Shown: piece by piece, positions 16,952-25,147 of the stretch
Layout: each line of letters starts with the position of its first letter
Numbering within the stretch: position 1 is the first letter of the stretch
NCBI RefSeq assembly: GCF_005155025.1
Contig: NZ_CP039731.1
Location: forward strand, 1,178,001 to 1,242,000
DNA: 64,000 bases
Direction: 5' to 3'
DNA from: Aquitalea aquatilis
GTDB taxonomy: Bacteria > Pseudomonadota > Gammaproteobacteria > Burkholderiales > Chromobacteriaceae
Notes under the pieces: model-generated
The model's database searches: none
Seen by the model: only the letters and a program-made list of their open reading frames with translations
What the model was told of the DNA's origin: nothing
Made by a program: the position numbers and the translations under genes

Positions 16952-17914
16952 TCAGCTGCCTTGCAGCGCCACCTGGCCTGGGCTGCTGGTTTCCGGCTCG
17001 GCATGACGACGCACTGCCCAGCACACGCCGCCCAGCAACAACAGCATGGATGCCAGCTCCAGCGGCCGTGGCCAGCGTTGCAGCCAGACAAAGCCGTACA
17101 GCAAGGCAAAGACGGTTTCAAACACGATCAGTTGGCCGGACAGCGTGGGTGGCAGACGGCGGGCGGCGGCGTACCACAGCGCGTTGGCCAGCCAGGACCC
17201 GCCCAGCGCGCAGCCGGCTGCCGCCAGCCAGAACAGCTGCCAGTGCTGGGCCGTGGTGGCGTGGCTGACCATGGGCAGGCCCAGCCAGTGGCAAGCCAGC
17301 CACAGCAGCAGCCCCATCACCCCGGTGACCATGCCCAGCAGGCAAGACCACTCATGGCTGTCAAAACAGGGCCGCCGGCGCAGATAGCGGGCATTGCTGG
17401 CGGCAAACCAGCTCCAGCAGGCCAGTGCACCCAGTGCAGCCAGCACCCCGCTCAGCCGCGCCCAGCTGCTCTGGCTGCCATGGCTACCGGCAAAGGTATC
17501 GATATTGATGCAGACAATGCCGGCCAGCACCATCGCCAGCGGCCAGCGCAACTGGCGTAGCGACAAGGCCCCCTCATCTTTCAGTCCTAGCAGGGTGATG
17601 GTGACTGGCAGCACACCGACAATCAGCGAAGCCGGGGCAATGCCTACCAACTGGATGGCCGCGGCCAGCAGGATGAAATACAGCAGATTACCCACCAAGG
17701 ACAGGCGGGCCAGCATCAGGATATCCTCGCGCTGCAAGTGTGCGCGCAGGCGGCCGGCCAGCGGCAGCGCCAGCAGCAGGGAAATCAAGCCATACAGACT
17801 GAAGCGCACGGCGCACAGCAGCCAGGGGCTGAATTCCGGCAATACCTGCGGCACCATCAGCACCAGTCCCCACACCGCCCCGGCCATGCCGGCATAGCCT
17901 ATACCCCGTTTCAT
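16952..17914 (-). CDS. EamA-family (DMT superfamily) transporter
   Basis: A 320-residue inner membrane protein with about ten membrane segments arranged as two EamA repeats, beginning MKRGIGYAGMAGAVWGL. Members export amino acids, nucleosides or other metabolites; the substrate here is unknown. The gene diverges from a LysR regulator across 200 bases that contain a T-N11-A dyad and a leader stem-loop, so control by that regulator is likely. Confidence 0.85.
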   Translation of the reverse strand: MKRGIGYAGMAGAVWGLVLMVPQVLPEFSPWLLCAVRFSLYGLISLLLALPLAGRLRAHLQREDILMLARLSLVGNLLYFILLAAAIQLVGIAPASLIVGVLPVTITLLGLKDEGALSLRQLRWPLAMVLAGIVCINIDTFAGSHGSQSSWARLSGVLAALGALACWSWFAASNARYLRRRPCFDSHEWSCLLGMVTGVMGLLLWLACHWLGLPMVSHATTAQHWQLFWLAAAGCALGGSWLANALWYAAARRLPPTLSGQLIVFETVFALLYGFVWLQRWPRPLELASMLLLLGGVCWAVRRHAEPETSSPGQVALQGS

Positions 17915-17943
17915 CTGCTGCTCCCTGCCATTGTGCTAAACAA

Positions 17944-17972
17944 GGGCAAGGCTAAGCCGGCCGGCCTTGCCC
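17944..17972 (-). promoter_or_regulatory. Attenuator-like stem-loop in the exporter leader
   Basis: GGGCAAGGC (17944-17952) and GCCTTGCCC (17964-17972) form a perfect 9-bp stem, 30 bases before the start codon of the minus-strand transporter. Read in that direction it is followed by TTGTTTAG, which is only a weak T-run. It could be a partial terminator or attenuator. Confidence 0.4.
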
Positions 17973-17997
17973 GACAAAGGATATCTCGGCATTCACG

Positions 17998-18014
17998 CAT
18001 TCCTTAGAGGAATG
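17998..18014. promoter_or_regulatory. Candidate LysR operator (T-N11-A dyad)
   Basis: CATTCCT-TAG-AGGAATG is a perfect 7-bp dyad that contains the LysR-type T-N11-A pattern (T at 18000, A at 18012). It lies between the divergent DMT exporter (84 bases away) and the LysR gene (100 bases away), where a recognition site is expected. Confidence 0.55.
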
Positions 18015-18114
18015 GCTTGCCAGTGGTCACCCTATCTGGATTAATAGTCTGGCAATGACACGATGCGGATCGGGAATGCCACCATCTGGTGGACACAATG
18101 GGGAAGGAGCTTGC

Positions 18115-19056
18115 ATGAGTCGCTATCTGAAAAACCTGCCACCGCTGGAAAGCCTGATTCATTTCGAGGCTGTGCTGCGCAATGGCAGCTTTACCAAGGC
18201 GGCCACCGAGCTATGCGTGACCCAGAGCGCGGTCAGCAAGCAGATCCGCACCCTGGAGGACTGGCTCAAGCTGCCGCTCTTCGAGCGGCTGGTGCGCGGC
18301 ATCCAGCCTACGCCAGCCGGGCTGGCGCTGCAGCGCGAGGTATCCCCCATGCTGCAATCGCTGCTGCACAGCGTGGCACGGCTGCAGGCCGAGCATAACC
18401 GCCACACGCTCACCGTGAACTGCACCCATGCGGTGGCGCAGTTCTGGCTGTTTCCGCGCCTGGTGGCTTTCAGCCAGCAGCACCCGGACATTACCGTCAA
18501 TATTCACGCCAGCAACAGCATGGACGAGGCCAGTGTGGCGGAGTACGACTTTGCCATTTTCTATGGTGACGGACGCTGGAGTTCGCTGGCGGCCGAGCCG
18601 CTGTTTCCCGAGGTGGTGTACCCGGTGTACAGCGCCCAGCTAGACTACCCGGCCATCACCCAGGTGGAGCAGTTGGCTGCCCTGCCCTTGATCCAGCTGG
18701 ATTCATCAGCCTGGAACTGCATCAACTGGCATGACTGGTTCGGCCATTTCGGTCTGGTTTATAGCCCGCCGGCGCGGGTGCCGATGTTCAATCAGGTGAC
18801 GCTGGCCTTCAATGCCGTGTTGCAAGGCATGGGCATAGGGTTGGGCTGGGAATTCATGGCACATGATCTGCTGCAGCAGGGCGTACTCAAGCGGCTGGGG
18901 CCGTTTGCCTTTGTCAGCGGCAAGGTGGATTTTCTCGCCCATCCCCGCCACAAGTCGCTGAGCGACAATGCCCGGCTGTTCAAAAGCTGGCTGCTGGACA
19001 GTGTCAGTCAGCCGGCCATTGCTGTTCCAGCTGGCGGACTGCATCCAGGGTATTGA
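18115..19056 (+). CDS. LysR-family transcriptional regulator (GcvA-like)
   Basis: A 313-residue regulator. The N-terminal winged helix-turn-helix covers about 12-70 (FEAVLRNGSFTKAATELCVTQSAVSKQIRTLE has the expected helices), followed by a substrate-binding-like domain typical of the GcvA group. The start is the ATG with GGAAGGAG upstream, not the one 20 codons earlier. It is transcribed divergently from the DMT exporter and probably controls it. Its last 53 bases overlap the end of mobA on the opposite strand. Confidence 0.9.
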   Translation: MSRYLKNLPPLESLIHFEAVLRNGSFTKAATELCVTQSAVSKQIRTLEDWLKLPLFERLVRGIQPTPAGLALQREVSPMLQSLLHSVARLQAEHNRHTLTVNCTHAVAQFWLFPRLVAFSQQHPDITVNIHASNSMDEASVAEYDFAIFYGDGRWSSLAAEPLFPEVVYPVYSAQLDYPAITQVEQLAALPLIQLDSSAWNCINWHDWFGHFGLVYSPPARVPMFNQVTLAFNAVLQGMGIGLGWEFMAHDLLQQGVLKRLGPFAFVSGKVDFLAHPRHKSLSDNARLFKSWLLDSVSQPAIAVPAGGLHPGY

Positions 19057-19585
19057 GATTGGGCAGGCTCTGCGCAAAGGGCAGGCTCTGGTGTTGCAGC
19101 GTCGCCAGCCAGCCGCGGATGGAGCGCCCCCCCGCCGCCAGATAAGCAGCCAGCGCATCCGCCAGCCCGGGCTGCAAGGCCAGCAGGCTGGGATGCCATT
19201 GGGCTGGGTCGCTGGCGCTGATCACCTGTTGGCTCGGCAGGGCTGCCAGCAAGCGCGCGGCAAAATCAGCTGGCAGGCACACCGCATCGCAGGGCAGCAT
19301 CAGCAGGATGCTGTCCGGCGCGGCCTGCATGCCGGCCAGCAGCCCGGCCAGCGGGCCGGGAAAGTCTGGCAGGCTGTCCGGCAATACCGGATGGCCGTAC
19401 GCAGCGTATTCATCCAGATGGCGGTTGGCAGAAATCAGGATGTGCTGTGGTGGCTGGCTTTGTGCGGCCAGTGCTTGCAGGGTATGGGCAAGCAGCGACT
19501 GGCCGGCCAAGCTCACCAGCCCCTTGTCCACACCGCCCATGCGGCGCGCCTGGCCACCGGCCAGAATCAGCGCGGTATAGTTCAT
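19004..19585 (-). CDS. mobA: Molybdenum cofactor guanylyltransferase MobA
   Basis: A 193-residue GTP-dependent nucleotidyltransferase that adds GMP to Mo-molybdopterin. The N-terminal LILAGGQARRMGGVDKGL is the nucleotide-binding signature, and LMLPCDAVCLP contains the metal-binding aspartate. The start overlaps the moaE stop (ATGA). It is the last gene of the moaD-moaE-mobA operon and overlaps the tail of a converging LysR gene by 53 bases. Confidence 0.93.
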   Translation of the reverse strand: MNYTALILAGGQARRMGGVDKGLVSLAGQSLLAHTLQALAAQSQPPQHILISANRHLDEYAAYGHPVLPDSLPDFPGPLAGLLAGMQAAPDSILLMLPCDAVCLPADFAARLLAALPSQQVISASDPAQWHPSLLALQPGLADALAAYLAAGGRSIRGWLATLQHQSLPFAQSLPNLNTLDAVRQLEQQWPAD

Positions 19586-20040
19586 TGCCAGCGGCCGATG
19601 GCGGCCTGATCGCTGTGTTTGGCTTCCACCCAGTGGGCGCTGCCATCCTGCAGGATTTCCTTCTTCCAGAACGGTGCGGCGGTCTTGAGGAAGTCCATCA
19701 GGAATTCCGCGGCGGCAAAGGCATCCTTGCGATGGCTGCAGGCGGTGACCACCAGCACGATAGGCTCGCCCAGCGGCAAATGACCCACGCGGTGTATGAT
19801 GGTGGCGGCCTGCAGCGGCCAGCGCTGGCCGGCATGTTCGATGATGGCGTGCAAGGCTTTCTCGGTCATGCCCGGATAGTGTTCCAGCTCGAGCGCGGCC
19901 ACGTCCTGGCGGTCGCCATAATCGCGCACCAGGCCGCTGAAGCTGACCACGGCACCGCAGGCCGGGTTGCACGACAGCCGGTCGATTTCCGCACCGGCAT
20001 CAAAGCGCCCGGTTTGCACCCGCACGGTAAATGGCTGCAT
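19582..20040 (-). CDS. moaE: Molybdopterin synthase large subunit MoaE
   Basis: A 152-residue catalytic subunit of molybdopterin synthase. Key segments are GAVVSFSGLVRDYGD, LELEHYPGMTEKAL, RVGHLPLGEPIVLV and FWKKEI with the conserved active-site lysines. With MoaD thiocarboxylate it converts cyclic pyranopterin monophosphate to molybdopterin. It lies one base after moaD and overlaps mobA by four. Confidence 0.96.
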   Translation of the reverse strand: MQPFTVRVQTGRFDAGAEIDRLSCNPACGAVVSFSGLVRDYGDRQDVAALELEHYPGMTEKALHAIIEHAGQRWPLQAATIIHRVGHLPLGEPIVLVVTACSHRKDAFAAAEFLMDFLKTAAPFWKKEILQDGSAHWVEAKHSDQAAIGRWQ

Positions 20041-20041
20041 C

Positions 20042-20293
20042 TCAGCCCCCGGTTACAGGTGGAAAGATGGCGACTTCATCACCATCGCGCAGTGCGCTGT
20101 CCGGGTCGACCAGCTCCTGATTACAGGCCACGCGGAAGGTCTTGCCATGGCCCAACTCGGTGGCCCAGCTCCCACCGCGCAGGCGCAATTCCACCAGCAG
20201 TTCCGCTACGCTGCTGGCTTCGGTTTCCAGGCTTTCCTGGCCGGTGCCAAAGCTGTCTTTCAGCCGGGCAAAATACACCATGTTCAGTTTCAT
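20042..20293 (-). CDS. moaD: Molybdopterin synthase sulfur-carrier subunit MoaD
   Basis: An 83-residue ubiquitin-like protein ending in the required C-terminal Gly-Gly (PPVTGG), which is adenylated and thiocarboxylated. LKDSFGTGQESLE and GDEVAIFPPV are usual for the family. The start at MKLNMVYFARL overlaps the preceding small gene by four bases (ATGA). Confidence 0.93.
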   Translation of the reverse strand: MKLNMVYFARLKDSFGTGQESLETEASSVAELLVELRLRGGSWATELGHGKTFRVACNQELVDPDSALRDGDEVAIFPPVTGG

Positions 20294-20430
20294 GACTTGT
20301 CCTCCGCTTGTGTGCTGGCCTTGTCGTGTCCCAGCAGCATGATCCACAGATGAAAACCCAGTCCCAGCAGTGGCACCACGGCCAGCAGGACGACAAAAAA
20401 CCATTCCAGGGGAGATAAGAGATCGGCCAT
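20290..20430 (-). CDS. Small single-pass membrane protein ahead of moaD
   Basis: A 46-residue protein, MADLLSPLEW followed by one long hydrophobic segment (about residues 8-33) and a short polar tail. I do not recognise the family. The stop codon overlaps the moaD start in the same way as moaE overlaps mobA, which argues for a real, translationally coupled gene. No clear ribosome binding site precedes the ATG; an alternative ATG lies 20 codons upstream. It may be a small accessory protein of the molybdenum cofactor operon. Confidence 0.5.
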   Translation of the reverse strand: MADLLSPLEWFFVVLLAVVPLLGLGFHLWIMLLGHDKASTQAEDKS

Positions 20431-20518
20431 GGCTGCAGTGTAAGCAATCGGCTGCGCAGCGCCAATGCTGCTGATGGGGGAGACGGCCATGCTGCTGTTG
20501 GCCAGCCTGGCGCGGGCA

Positions 20519-20546
20519 AGAAAAAACCCGCTGAGGGCAGCGGGTT
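20519..20546 (-). terminator. Rho-independent terminator of fba
   Basis: On the minus strand AACCCGCTG and CAGCGGGTT form a 9-bp stem with a short loop, followed by TTTTTT. It lies about 22 bases after the fba stop codon. Confidence 0.9.
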
Positions 20547-20567
20547 GGTCGATTCAGTGGCGGCAGC

Positions 20568-21632
20568 TTATTTGATGATCTGCGCCAGCTGGCCCTTCAG
20601 ATACAGATTGGCCATGGTGTCCAGGTTGATGGCCTTGATCTTGCTGGCCTGACCGCAGGCACCGAAGGCTTCGTAGCGGGCGATACAGATATCGCGCATG
20701 GCATCGGTGGAGGCCTTCAGGTATTTGCGCGGGTCGAATTCCTTCGGGTTCTGCGCCATAAAGCGGCGGATGGCACCGGTGGAAGCCAGACGCAGGTCGG
20801 TGTCGATATTCACCTTGCGCACGCCGTGCTTGATACCTTCGACGATTTCTTCTACCGGCACGCCATAGGTTTCGCCCAGATCGCCACCGAACTCATTGAT
20901 GATCTGCAGCCATTCCTGCGGTACCGAAGACGAACCGTGCATCACCAGATGGGTATTGGGGATGCGAGCGTGGATTTCCTTGATACGGTCGATGCGCAGC
21001 ACGTCGCCGGTGGGCTTCTTGCTGAACTTGTAGGCGCCGTGGCTGGTGCCGATGGCAATGGCCAGCGCGTCCACACCGGTGTCCTTGACGAAGCGGGCGG
21101 CTTCTTCCGGGTCGGTCAGCAGCTGGCTGTGGTCCAGCACGCCTTCGGCACCCACGCCGTCTTCTTCGCCGGCTATGCCGGTTTCCAGGCTGCCCAGGCA
21201 GCCGATTTCACCTTCCACCGACACGCCGCAGGCATGGGCGAAGTTGACCACGGTACGGGTCACATCCACGTTGTAGTCGTAGTTGGCCGGGGTCTTGCCA
21301 TCGCTCTTCAGCGAGCCGTCCATCATCACCGAGGAGAAACCCAGCTGGATGGAGCGCTGGCAGATGTCCGGGCTGGTGCCGTGATCCTGGTGCATCACCA
21401 CCGGGATATGCGGGAATTCTTCCACGGCCGCCAGAATCATGTGGCGCAGGAAGGGGGCTCCGGCGTATTTGCGGGCACCGGCCGAAGCTTGCACGATCAC
21501 CGGCGCGTCGCACTTGTCGGCGGCTTCCATGATGGCGCGCATCTGTTCCAGATTATTGACGTTGAAAGCCGGCAGGCCGTAGCTGAATTCGGCTGCATGG
21601 TCCAGCAGCTGACGCATGGAAACGAGTGCCAT
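20568..21632 (-). CDS. fba: Class II fructose-bisphosphate aldolase (Calvin type)
   Basis: A 354-residue zinc enzyme that interconverts fructose 1,6-bisphosphate with the two triose phosphates and can also form sedoheptulose bisphosphate. [11 protein letters not shown] holds the zinc ligands and catalytic region; IGTSHGAYK and KVNIDTDLR are typical. Length and sequence fit the CbbA/FbaA Calvin subtype common in betaproteobacteria. The start [10 protein letters not shown] has GAGGAG upstream. It is the last gene of the tkt-gap-pgk-fba cluster. Confidence 0.97.
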   Translation of the reverse strand: MALVSMRQLLDHAAEFSYGLPAFNVNNLEQMRAIMEAADKCDAPVIVQASAGARKYAGAPFLRHMILAAVEEFPHIPVVMHQDHGTSPDICQRSIQLGFSSVMMDGSLKSDGKTPANYDYNVDVTRTVVNFAHACGVSVEGEIGCLGSLETGIAGEEDGVGAEGVLDHSQLLTDPEEAARFVKDTGVDALAIAIGTSHGAYKFSKKPTGDVLRIDRIKEIHARIPNTHLVMHGSSSVPQEWLQIINEFGGDLGETYGVPVEEIVEGIKHGVRKVNIDTDLRLASTGAIRRFMAQNPKEFDPRKYLKASTDAMRDICIARYEAFGACGQASKIKAINLDTMANLYLKGQLAQIIK

Positions 21633-21745
21633 GAAAATCTCCTCAGGTCGCACCGCCTGCTGGCGGCACGGGGTTTAAATCAAGGGCCGGGACCTCTTGT
21701 GGAGAGCCCGCCCGATAACAGATCCGATACGGTATGCGTGTTGCG

Positions 21746-22375
21746 CTAGCGCCGGGAAATGCCGGACAGCAACAGCCCGGCGCCGATAAAGGCCCCACCG
21801 GACACCTGATTCACCAGCTTCAGGCGACGCGCGCTGTTGAGCCAGCCGGCCAGGCGGGCACCACCGCTGGCATAGGCAAACTGCCAGGAGGCTTCGATCA
21901 CGTAAAACGTGGCCGCCAGGATGGCCAGCTGCGGCCCCTGCGGCAGGCGCGCGTCCATGAATTGCGGGAACAGCGCGGTAAAAAAGATAAAGGCCTTGGG
22001 ATTGCTCATCGACACCAGAAAACCGGTGCGGAACATCACCCAGGGCGTGTGGGCCTTGCTGTTGTCGTCGGCCACTTCCGTTACCGGTTGCGGCGTGGCG
22101 CGCCAGGTCTTGATGCCCAGATAGATCAGATAGGCGGCACCGGCGTATTTTACTATGGAAAACAGCTGTTCCGATGCGGCGAGCAAGGCGCCCAGGCCGG
22201 CTGCCGAGCCCAGCATGATGATGCCCAGGCCCGTCATCAGCCCCAGGCAGGTCACGGCGGTGCGCCGCACGCCATGGTGAATGCCGTGGGTCATGGCCAG
22301 CAGCATATTGGGGCCGGGCGTGGCCGAGACGAAAAATACGGTGGTGATGAACAGCAGCCAGGTATTCAGTGGCAT
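21746..22375 (-). CDS. LysE/RhtB-family amino acid exporter
   Basis: A 209-residue inner membrane protein with about six membrane segments and the family motif SATPGPNMLLAMTHG near residue 15. LVSMSNPKAFIFFTALFPQF is also typical of RhtB-type exporters, which export homoserine, threonine, leucine or similar amino acids. The start MPLNTWLLF is preferred over one 16 codons upstream. It lies between pgk and fba, a position where many betaproteobacteria carry pyk; a functional link with those enzymes is not obvious. Confidence 0.88.
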   Translation of the reverse strand: MPLNTWLLFITTVFFVSATPGPNMLLAMTHGIHHGVRRTAVTCLGLMTGLGIIMLGSAAGLGALLAASEQLFSIVKYAGAAYLIYLGIKTWRATPQPVTEVADDNSKAHTPWVMFRTGFLVSMSNPKAFIFFTALFPQFMDARLPQGPQLAILAATFYVIEASWQFAYASGGARLAGWLNSARRLKLVNQVSGGAFIGAGLLLSGISRR

Positions 22376-22448
22376 GACAGCACTCCGGCAAGGGTGGGGA
22401 GAATGACGCGGTGGCCGCGCCATTCACTTGCAAGACAGGATAAGGTGA

Positions 22449-23624
22449 TCAGGCGGCGCGTTCGGCCAGAATCGCCACGGCCGGCAGTTCCTTGCCTTCC
22501 AGGAATTCCAGGAAAGCGCCACCGCCGGTGGAAATGTAGCTGATGTCGTCGGTAATGCCGTACTTGGCAATGGCCGCCAGGGTGTCGCCACCGCCGGCAA
22601 TGGAGAAGGCCGGCGACTGGGCGATGGCCTGGGCCAGGGTCTTGGTGCCGTTGCCGAACTGGTCAAATTCGAAGACGCCGACCGGGCCGTTCCATACCAC
22701 GGTGCCAGCCTTGGCGATAATGGCGGCCAGCTCGGCCGACGAATCCGGGCCGATGTCCAGAATCATGTCCTCAGCGCTTACCTCGGCCACATTCTTGGTG
22801 GTGGCGACGGCGCTTTCGGCAAACTCGGTGGCACATACCACGTCGCTGGGCAGCGGCACATTGCCGCCACGGGCGCGGATCTTGGCGATGACCTTTTTGG
22901 CCTCATCCACCAGGTCAGCCTCGGCCAGCGATTTGCCGATGTTCTTGCCTTCAGCCAGCAGGAAGGTGTTGGCGATGCCGCCACCGACGATCAGCTGGTC
23001 GACCTTGTCGGCCAGGGACTCCAGAATGGTCAGCTTGGTCGAGACCTTGGAGCCGGCCACAATGGCCACCAGCGGACGGGCCGGAGCCAGCAGGGCCTTG
23101 CCCAGTGCGTCCAGCTCGGCGGCCAGCAGGATGCCGGCGCAGGCCACCGGGGCAAACTGAGCCACGGCGTGGGTGGAGGCCTCGGCGCGGTGGGCGGTGC
23201 CAAAGGCATCATTGACGAACACATCGCACAGGCTGGCATAGGCCTGGCCCAGCTCGGCATTGTTCTTTTTCTCGCCCTTGTTCAGGCGCACGTTTTCCAG
23301 CATCACCACTTCGCCGGCAGCTACGGTCAGGCCGGACTGCCAGTCGGCGACCAGGCGTACCGGTCGGCCCAGCTGGGTGGACAGGCGTTCCACCACCGGA
23401 GCCAGGCTGTCTTCTGGCTTGGGTTCGCCTTCGGTAGGACGGCCCAAGTGGGTCATCAGGATGACGCCGGCACCAGCCTTCAGGCTGTGTTCAATGGAGG
23501 GCAGGCTGGCGCGGATGCGGGTGTCGTCGCCGATCACGCCATTTTTCACCGGCACGTTCATGTCGACACGGATCAGCACGCGTTTGCCGGCCAGATCCAG
23601 TTCGGTCAGTTTGTTGAATTTCAT
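22449..23624 (-). CDS. pgk: Phosphoglycerate kinase
   Basis: A 391-residue two-domain glycolytic kinase. It begins with [20 protein letters not shown], has [29 protein letters not shown] and GGGIANTFL, and ends with the nucleotide loop [11 protein letters not shown] and [17 protein letters not shown]. The start at MKFNKLTEL fits the family. It is located between gap and the LysE-type gene on the minus strand. Confidence 0.97.
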   Translation of the reverse strand: MKFNKLTELDLAGKRVLIRVDMNVPVKNGVIGDDTRIRASLPSIEHSLKAGAGVILMTHLGRPTEGEPKPEDSLAPVVERLSTQLGRPVRLVADWQSGLTVAAGEVVMLENVRLNKGEKKNNAELGQAYASLCDVFVNDAFGTAHRAEASTHAVAQFAPVACAGILLAAELDALGKALLAPARPLVAIVAGSKVSTKLTILESLADKVDQLIVGGGIANTFLLAEGKNIGKSLAEADLVDEAKKVIAKIRARGGNVPLPSDVVCATEFAESAVATTKNVAEVSAEDMILDIGPDSSAELAAIIAKAGTVVWNGPVGVFEFDQFGNGTKTLAQAIAQSPAFSIAGGGDTLAAIAKYGITDDISYISTGGGAFLEFLEGKELPAVAILAERAA

Positions 23625-24021
23625 CGGTGGCTCGCTTTTATCTGTTGGATGCAATTGGCGACCGCCTTCGTGGGGGAAGGCCGTACAACCGTTGTTCAGG
23701 ACGGTGACAGCATCACCGCCATGGCCATTCCGGGGGAAGTGACCTGCTGCGGTGTTGTTGCTGCCAGCTACTGTACCGGGCTGCCCGCAGGCTTAACAGA
23801 TACCAGATCAAGTAGTGTATTTATTACAGCAGTATGGGCTTGCACGGCTGGCGGCAGGCTGCTAGCCGCAGCGAAAACCCTTGCCGTCACCATGGTGGAT
23901 GCTGGCCGGGAGCAAGGCTCGACCGGAGCGCCAGCGGGTCTGTCATGGCATGCCGGCAGGCATGGACGGCGATGACCCGCCTGCCGGTTTCAAGCAGCAC
24001 GGCCCTGTCGGGCCGTGGGGA
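23625..24021 (-). other. Structured spacer between gap and pgk
   Basis: No gene is seen in these 397 bases. Two strong stem-loops lie near the end of gap: CACGGCCC/GGGCCGTG around TGTC (23998-24017) and CCGGCAGGC/GCCTGCCGG (23953-23961, 23979-23987). Neither is followed by T on the minus strand, so they look like RNA processing or 3'-protection structures. A third short hairpin, CGGTGA/TCACCG (23702-23718), lies about 80 bases before pgk. A pgk promoter may be located here. Confidence 0.45.
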
Positions 24022-25035
24022 TTACTTGGCTTCGAACATGGCACGCGCGGTTTTCAGCATCTGGTTGCTGAAGCCCCACTCGTTGTCGTACCAGGCCAGT
24101 ACCTTCACCATATTGCCGCCAGTCACCTTGGTCAGCGTGGCGTCAAAGGTGGAGGCTTCGGTGCTGTGGTTGAAGTCGGAAGAAACCAGCGGCAGGGTAT
24201 TGAAGCCCAGCACGCCCTTCATCGGGCCTTCGGCTGCGGCCTGCAGGATTTCGTTGACTTCGTCCTTGGTGGTGTCACGGCCGGACTTGAAGGTCAGGTC
24301 TACCAGCGAAACATTGATGGTGGGAACGCGCACGGCGAAGCCATCCAGCTTGCCCTTGAGTTCCGGCAGCACCAGGCCCACGGCCTTGGCGGCACCGGTC
24401 TTGGTCGGGATCATGTTTTCGGTGGCGGAACGGGCGCGGCGCAGGTCCTTGTGACGCACGTCGGTCAGCACCTGGTCGTTGGTGAAGGCGTGAATGGTGG
24501 TCATCAGGCCCTTGGTCACGCCGATGGTGTCATTCAGCGCCTTGGCCACCGGGGCCAGGCAGTTGGTGGTGCAGGAGGCGTTGGACACCACGGTCATGGC
24601 GCTGGTCAGCACATCGTGGTTCACCCCGTAGACGATGGTGGCATCGACATCGTCGCCACCCGGTGCCGAGATCAGCACTTTCTTGGCGCCGGCATCCAGA
24701 TGCAGCTGGCACTTTTCCTTGCTGGTGAAAGCACCGGTACATTCCAGTACCAGATCCACGTCCAGCGCTTTCCACGGTAGTTCGGCCGGGTTGCGGGTGG
24801 AGAAGAAAGGAATCTTCTCGCCGTTGATCAGCAGGTTTTCTTCGTCATGAGCGATGTCTGCCGGAAAACGGCCGTGCACGGTGTCGAACTTGGTCAGGTG
24901 GGCGTTGGTGGCCAGATCACCGGTGGCGTTGACGGCCACTACCTTGAAGTCATTGTGCAGATCGTATTCGTAAATGGCGCGCAGTACCTGTCGGCCAATG
25001 CGGCCGTAGCCATTGATCGCGATGCGAATGGTCAT
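24022..25035 (-). CDS. gap: Glyceraldehyde-3-phosphate dehydrogenase
   Basis: A 337-residue cytosolic enzyme converting glyceraldehyde 3-phosphate to 1,3-bisphosphoglycerate. The NAD(P) fold begins [14 protein letters not shown]; the catalytic cysteine is C155 in SNASCTTN, and [11 protein letters not shown] closes the domain. After the second beta strand it reads VVAVNATGD, with alanine (A37) where NAD-specific enzymes usually carry aspartate, as also found in NADP-using GapB proteins. It lies between tkt and pgk. Confidence 0.96.
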   Translation of the reverse strand: MTIRIAINGYGRIGRQVLRAIYEYDLHNDFKVVAVNATGDLATNAHLTKFDTVHGRFPADIAHDEENLLINGEKIPFFSTRNPAELPWKALDVDLVLECTGAFTSKEKCQLHLDAGAKKVLISAPGGDDVDATIVYGVNHDVLTSAMTVVSNASCTTNCLAPVAKALNDTIGVTKGLMTTIHAFTNDQVLTDVRHKDLRRARSATENMIPTKTGAAKAVGLVLPELKGKLDGFAVRVPTINVSLVDLTFKSGRDTTKDEVNEILQAAAEGPMKGVLGFNTLPLVSSDFNHSTEASTFDATLTKVTGGNMVKVLAWYDNEWGFSNQMLKTARAMFEAK

Positions 25036-25098
25036 GCTATTACTCTCCCGGAAAGTCTGGTGCCTCGCCGTGTGAGCGGGTCAGAATGGAGACACCAT

Positions 25099-25140
25099 GA
25101 AAATAAGGCCACCCCTGCTTTGTTTTTGGATGGGGTGGCC
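25099..25140 (-). terminator. Terminator-like stem-loop between gap and tkt
   Basis: GGCCACCCC (25107-25115) and GGGGTGGCC (25132-25140) form a perfect 9-bp stem. On the minus strand it is followed by TTATTTTC. It begins 8 bases after the tkt stop codon and may end or thin the tkt transcript before gap. Confidence 0.7.
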
Positions 25141-25147
25141 GTGTGGC

